From Streptomyces sp. CB01881 (GTDB lineage: Bacteria > Actinomycetota > Actinomycetes > Streptomycetales > Streptomycetaceae), in the NCBI RefSeq assembly GCF_002953255.1, contig NZ_CP026498.1, positions 6,464,432 through 6,520,571 on the forward strand: 56,140 bases of DNA. The letters run 5' to 3'. Position numbers and translations under genes: made by a program. Of the stretch, positions 53,293 to 56,140 are shown piece by piece. Within the stretch, counting starts at the first letter, position 1. Each line of letters starts with the position of its first letter. Below the pieces are notes generated by a model. That model had not been told where the DNA came from and ran no database searches. It saw only the letters and a list, made by a program, of their open reading frames with translations.

Positions 53293-54357
53293 TCAGGCCG
53301 CCGGGAACTTGGGGCGGACGTCCTCCAGGAACAGCTGCAGGCTGCGCTCCGCGACGTCGCCGGGCATCGCACCGAAGTCGGCCTGGAGCAGGATGTGGTC
53401 GGCCTGCACGACGTCCTGGAAAGCGGCGAGCTTCTCGGCGACGGTCGCCGCGGAGCCGACGACCGCGCCGCCCTCGGTCCGCAGCCGCTCCGGCGTGATC
53501 ATCCCGACGTACTTCCCGACCTGGTCGTAGCCGGGGTACGCCTTGGAGGTGGCGCTGTTCCAGGACGAGGTGGCCCCGCCCCAGACCCGCAGGTACTCGG
53601 CGAGCAGCGGGTCGCCGAGGCGCTGCGCCTGCGCGTCGGTCTCGGCGGTGAACACCGGCAGGCTGGCGGCGACCCGGGGCTGCTGCCCGCTGTCGCCGTG
53701 GGTGCGCTCGAACGCGTCGCGGTAGAGCGCGACCTGCTCGCGGACGGCCTCCAGCGGGGTCAGCGACGGGGTGATCAGCAGCCCGAGGCCGAGCTCGCCG
53801 ATCCGGGTGAAGCTCTCCGCCGAACGCACCGCGGCGGCCCAGACGGGCGGGTGCGGGGTCTGGGTGGGCCGGGGCAGGATGGTGGCGTCCCGGTAGGAGA
53901 AGAACGGGGTGTCCTCGGTGACGTTCTTCTCGGTCCACAGGCGGAGCACGGCCTTGATGGTCGTCTCGAAGCGCTCCCGGCTGGTGTCCATGTCGACGCC
54001 GAAGGTCTCGAACTCGTACGGCAGGTAGGCGCGGGCGAAGCCGATGTCGACCCGGCCATGGCTGATCGCGTCCACCATCGCGGCGTACGAGGCCAGCTTC
54101 ACCGGGTGGTGGAAGGCCGGCAGGACGCAGCCGGTCATCAGCCGGATGTTGGTGGTCTGCGCGGCGACGGCGGCCAGGAAGCCGAGCGGGCTGGGACAGT
54201 AACCGCCGTACGGGTGCAGGTAGTGCTCCGTCATCTTGACGTGGCTCATCCCGGCCTGGTCGGCGATCCGGGCCAGCGCGAGGACGTCGTCGAAGTAGGC
54301 GGTCGGCGACTTGGTGTCCGGCCCGGCGTCGGGGAGCAGCGAGATTCCGAAGTCCAT
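53293..54357 (-). CDS. LLM-class flavin-dependent oxidoreductase in the RiPP operon
   Basis: A 354-residue TIM-barrel protein of the luciferase-like monooxygenase (LLM) class: M-D-F-G-I-S-L-L-P, then M-T-E-H-Y-L-H-P-Y-G-G-Y-C-P-S-P-L-G-F and D-I-G-F-A-R-A-Y-L-P-Y-E-F-E-T-F-G-V, with a late E-G-G-A-V-V-G-S-A-A-T-V-A-E-K-L. LLM enzymes use FMN or F420. In some lanthipeptide clusters LLM-like F420 enzymes reduce dehydroalanine to D-alanine, which is one possibility here given poly-Ser cores; oxidation of azolines is another. It lies five bases after the maturation gene, so it is firmly part of the operon. Confidence 0.88.
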   Translation of the reverse strand: MDFGISLLPDAGPDTKSPTAYFDDVLALARIADQAGMSHVKMTEHYLHPYGGYCPSPLGFLAAVAAQTTNIRLMTGCVLPAFHHPVKLASYAAMVDAISHGRVDIGFARAYLPYEFETFGVDMDTSRERFETTIKAVLRLWTEKNVTEDTPFFSYRDATILPRPTQTPHPPVWAAAVRSAESFTRIGELGLGLLITPSLTPLEAVREQVALYRDAFERTHGDSGQQPRVAASLPVFTAETDAQAQRLGDPLLAEYLRVWGGATSSWNSATSKAYPGYDQVGKYVGMITPERLRTEGGAVVGSAATVAEKLAAFQDVVQADHILLQADFGAMPGDVAERSLQLFLEDVRPKFPAA

Positions 54358-54362
54358 GGTTT

Positions 54363-55448
54363 TCACTCCGTGGTCGTGGTGGCGGTGGTCGGGGCGGGTG
54401 CGGCGCGGCGGATGCGCTCCTCCCAGGTCTCGCCCAGGGCCAGGTCGGTGGCCTCGGCGAGGGCGAAGCAGAGGTAGTAGCGGTGCAGCGGGGTGACGTC
54501 CAGCAGCGGCAGCAGCTCGTAGAAGAAGTTGAGGAGGCTGCGGTAGGAGGCGAAGGAGTCGTCGGGGTTGGTGGTGATCCCGTACTGCTCGGTCAGCGCG
54601 TGGAAGCGGGTCGGCGGCCGGGTGCTGCCGTCGGGGGCGGCGGGTGCGAAGCCGTCCAGGTAGGTGTTGCCGAGCCGGCCGGAGCGGACCAGCGCGTCCA
54701 GGTAGCCCCAGCCGTAGCGGAAGCCGGCGTGCCAGCCGGCGGTCTCCGGCCCCGGCCCGTCGGCGAGGTGGCGGCGCACCAGGGCGGTGAGGTGGTCGGC
54801 GTCCCGCTCGAAGCGGCGCCGGAAGTCGGGGCGGTGGTCCTGCCCGGCGAGCGGCGAGGCGAGGAAGGCCTCGGCGTGCGAGCGGAAGGACATGGTGCCG
54901 AAGGGCATCCGGCCGGGGTGCGTGCCGGCCAGGGTGGCCATCACCTCGGCGAGGTGGGCGAGCAGCGCGTCCTCGTCGCGGTGCTCGCGCAGGGTGGCGA
55001 GCAGCGGGTCGAGCAGGGCGGCCTGGACGGCGGTGCGGGCCTCGCGCAGGTCGGGCAGCCAGTCGGCGCCGGCCTCGTCGGAGGCGATCAGCACGGTGCC
55101 GGGGGCGCGGAGCGGCGGCGCGGAGCGGCCGGTCTGCTCCCACTGCTCCATCCGGCGGGCCTGGCCGAGGTAGTCCGCCTCGGTGGGGCCGTCGAGCGCG
55201 GTGCCGGCCAGGGCGGACTCGGCCCGGGCGGACCAGCCGGAGACGTCCAGCGGGCGGCCGTTCTCGGGCCGCACGACGACCTCGTAGTGGGGCCCGCCGC
55301 GCCAGCCGCGGCGCAGGTGGACGGCGCGCAGCCGGTGGTCGCGGCGCAGTCCGGTGGCGAGCGGGCCCAGGACGTCGGCGACGTAGGCACGGGGCTGCTC
55401 GGGGCGGCCGTGGATCCGGATCACCAGCGGGTCGGTGGCGGTGGTCAT
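54363..55448 (-). CDS. thiopeptide-type maturation protein (SpaB-C / pyridine-synthase-like)
   Basis: A 361-residue protein of the thiopeptide-type bacteriocin biosynthesis family, which includes LanB elimination domains (glutamate elimination) and the related [4+2] pyridine synthases. It shows L-V-I-R-I-H-G, the R-R-G-W-R-G-G-P-H-Y-E-V-V-V stretch, a central F-R-S-H-A-E-A-F-L-A, and a helical C-terminus with F-F-Y-E-L-L-P-L-L-D-V and Y-Y-L-C-F-A-L-A-E-A-T. Because the dehydratase lacks this domain, it could supply elimination; if elimination is elsewhere it could be the ring-forming enzyme. The ATG at 55448 begins T-T-A-T-D-P-L-V-I; the nearby upstream start (55481) is not preferred. Family assignment is from memory of motifs, so the precise class is open. 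Confidence 0.7.
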   Translation of the reverse strand: MTTATDPLVIRIHGRPEQPRAYVADVLGPLATGLRRDHRLRAVHLRRGWRGGPHYEVVVRPENGRPLDVSGWSARAESALAGTALDGPTEADYLGQARRMEQWEQTGRSAPPLRAPGTVLIASDEAGADWLPDLREARTAVQAALLDPLLATLREHRDEDALLAHLAEVMATLAGTHPGRMPFGTMSFRSHAEAFLASPLAGQDHRPDFRRRFERDADHLTALVRRHLADGPGPETAGWHAGFRYGWGYLDALVRSGRLGNTYLDGFAPAAPDGSTRPPTRFHALTEQYGITTNPDDSFASYRSLLNFFYELLPLLDVTPLHRYYLCFALAEATDLALGETWEERIRRAAPAPTTATTTTE

Positions 55449-55497
55449 GCGGATCTCCTTGGCGGGCGTCGGGTTCGGCACGGCGGACGGTCCGGGG

Positions 55498-55677
55498 TCA
55501 GCAGCAGCAGGTGGCGGAGGAGGACGAGGAGCAGCAGAACCAGCCGCCCCAGTTGGAGGCGCCCATCTCGGGCAGGGCGATCGCGTCGCCCAGTTCCAGT
55601 ACGGACAGCTCCTCGATCTCCAGCTCGGTGGGATCGGCCGGCGATTCGGTACGTCCGGCCCGGTGGTGCTCGGTCAT
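55498..55677 (-). CDS. RiPP precursor peptide A
   Basis: A complete 59-residue precursor. The leader (1-40) carries the acidic block L-E-I-E-E-L-S-V-L-E-L-G-D-A-I and ends L-P-E-M-G-A. The probable core is SNWGGWFCCSSSSSATCCC (19 residues): two Trp, a Cys pair, five consecutive Ser, Ala-Thr and a terminal Cys triplet. An LPEMGA-like leader end, or MGA before the core, is familiar from thiopeptide precursors. GAGGAGCC precedes the ATG with short spacing. It lies 49 bases before the maturation gene on the same strand. The core is inferred from the leader end and composition; the cleavage site is not proven. Confidence 0.85.
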   Translation of the reverse strand: MTEHHRAGRTESPADPTELEIEELSVLELGDAIALPEMGASNWGGWFCCSSSSSATCCC

Positions 55678-55870
55678 GGCTCCTCGCGAAGGTTCGGCGA
55701 CTGGGTGGGGTGGGGTCCGAGGCGGCTCGGGGCTGCTCGGGGTGGTGCGGGGTGGTGGTGCGGGGTGGTGCGGGGCCCCGCGGGTGCCCGGTGGTCCGGA
55801 ACACCCGCGGGACAGTGCCTGGCGCGCCGCTCCGCGGTCGCGGCCGCGCGCCGGTGTGCGTGCCGCTGAA
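55678..55870. other. inter-precursor region with G-rich repeats and a hairpin
   Basis: 193 bases between precursors B and A. On the plus strand (the template for this operon) four GGGG runs at 55739-55742, 55749-55752, 55762-55765 and 55772-55775 form a G-quadruplex-compatible pattern inside repeated GGTGGTGC units. Next to it is an inverted repeat (see the hairpin entry). No gene is present. It could tune relative expression of the precursors and downstream enzymes. Confidence 0.6.
55777..55811 (-). terminator. hairpin between precursor genes B and A (attenuator-like)
   Basis: CCCGCGGGTG (55777-55786) pairs with CACCCGCGGG (55802-55811) over ten bases with a 15-base loop. It lies downstream of precursor B in transcription, so it may act as a partial terminator or an mRNA stabiliser, raising B relative to later genes. 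Confidence 0.5.
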
Positions 55871-56041
55871 TCAGCAGCAGCAGGTGGAGGAGGAGGACGA
55901 GCAGCACATGGTGCCGCCGCTGGAGGCACCCATCTCCGGCAGGGCGGCGGCGTCGCCGACCTCCAGCACCGACAGCTCCTCGACGTCAACGGCCGGGACC
56001 TCGGCCGACTCGACCTGCGGGGTGTTGATGGACTCGCTCAT
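55871..56041 (-). CDS. RiPP precursor peptide B
   Basis: A complete 56-residue precursor related to A. Leader: M-S-E-S-I-N-T-P-Q-V-E-S-A-E-V-P, then V-D-V-E-E-L-S-V-L-E-V-G-D-A-A-A-L-P-E-M-G-A. Likely core: SSGGTMCCSSSSSTCCC (17 residues), with the same Cys pair, five Ser and Cys triplet as A but S-G-G-T-M in place of N-W-G-G-W-F. GGAG eight bases before the ATG supports translation. The leaders share E-E-L-S-V-L-E-x-G-D-A-x-A-L-P-E-M-G-A-S, so both should be processed by the same enzymes. The 3' end of this gene is duplicated at 56076-56136. Confidence 0.87.
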   Translation of the reverse strand: MSESINTPQVESAEVPAVDVEELSVLEVGDAAALPEMGASSGGTMCCSSSSSTCCC

Positions 56042-56080
56042 GATGGAACTCCGTTTCTCAGTGCGCTTGTTGACGCTGAA

Positions 56081-56140
56081 TCAGCAGCAGCAGGTGGACG
56101 AGGAGGACGAGCAGCACATGGTGCCGCCGCTGGAGTGGAG
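56081..56140 (-). CDS. RiPP precursor peptide C (partial, truncated by the window edge)
   Basis: The last 19 codons of a third precursor read from the edge: L-H-SSGGTMCCSSSSSTCCC, then TGA at 56083-56081. The core equals that of precursor B, and the DNA from 56076 to 56134 matches 55866-55924 with a single mismatch. The two residues next to the core (L-H) replace the expected G-A, so the leader end LPEMGA is not seen. Either the last few window bases differ (edge effect) or the copy has a different leader. The gap between C and B is only 39 bases, much shorter than between B and A. Confidence 0.65.
   Translation of the reverse strand, partial: LHSSGGTMCCSSSSSTCCC

Noticed and set aside
1..56140. 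Insertion sequences or prophage genes
   Set aside because: No transposase, integrase, portal, terminase or capsid-like protein is encoded in any credible frame.

Overview
The window is very GC-rich and strongly third-position G/C biased, like a Streptomycetaceae chromosome (Streptomyces or Kitasatospora). Direct support is bldC, a SigE-family ECF factor, vdh (valine dehydrogenase), a DUF3073 gene, DUF397, many GTG/TTG starts and gene order known from that family (purF-purM-DUF3073-vdh-x-bldC-hrpA). The genus cannot be settled from the sequence alone.

Layout. 1-3.7 kb: truncated DEAD-box helicase, a low-complexity lipoprotein, a crcB-DUF190-crcB fluoride-exporter operon, and a zincin-like metallopeptidase. 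3.7-4.05 kb: tRNA-Glu, tRNA-Asp and tRNA-Phe. 4.0-7.75 kb: a small island bounded by the 3' end of tRNA-Phe and an identical 45-bp copy of that end; it carries an antitoxin/toxin-like pair and two large divergent genes, but no integrase. 7.9-13.3 kb: Uma2 nuclease, an alpha/beta hydrolase and zinc-type dehydrogenase opposite a LysR regulator, and an ECF sigma/membrane-protein pair. 13.6-30.9 kb: mostly housekeeping (hrpA, tRNA-Asp, bldC, vdh, purM, purF, a diacylglycerol-kinase-like gene, purA, metG). 30.9-48.7 kb: accessory metabolism and stress genes, several with a divergent regulator and a visible operator (MarR with a paired SMR exporter, HxlR with an imine-reductase-like protein). This part also holds two scars: a lipoprotein/glutathionylspermidine-synthase chimera at 38.5-39.5 kb, and a thioredoxin-like gene fragment beside a Fic gene at 40.2-41.4 kb.

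48.8-56.14 kb, all on the minus strand, is one end of a RiPP biosynthetic cluster. Read in the direction of transcription it has at least three tandem precursor-peptide genes, a thiopeptide-type maturation protein, an LLM-class flavin oxidoreductase, an ABC ATPase and permease, and a stand-alone LanB-type dehydratase. The two complete precursors share a leader ending in LPEMGA and have cores made of a Cys pair, five consecutive Ser and a terminal Cys triplet. The cluster runs off the right edge, where cyclisation enzymes would be expected. It is the best candidate for an undescribed system; the tRNA-Phe island is the second.

Both extreme edges look slightly abnormal (frame loss in the helicase within 15 bases of the left end, leader loss in the third precursor within 6 bases of the right end), so edge bases deserve caution.
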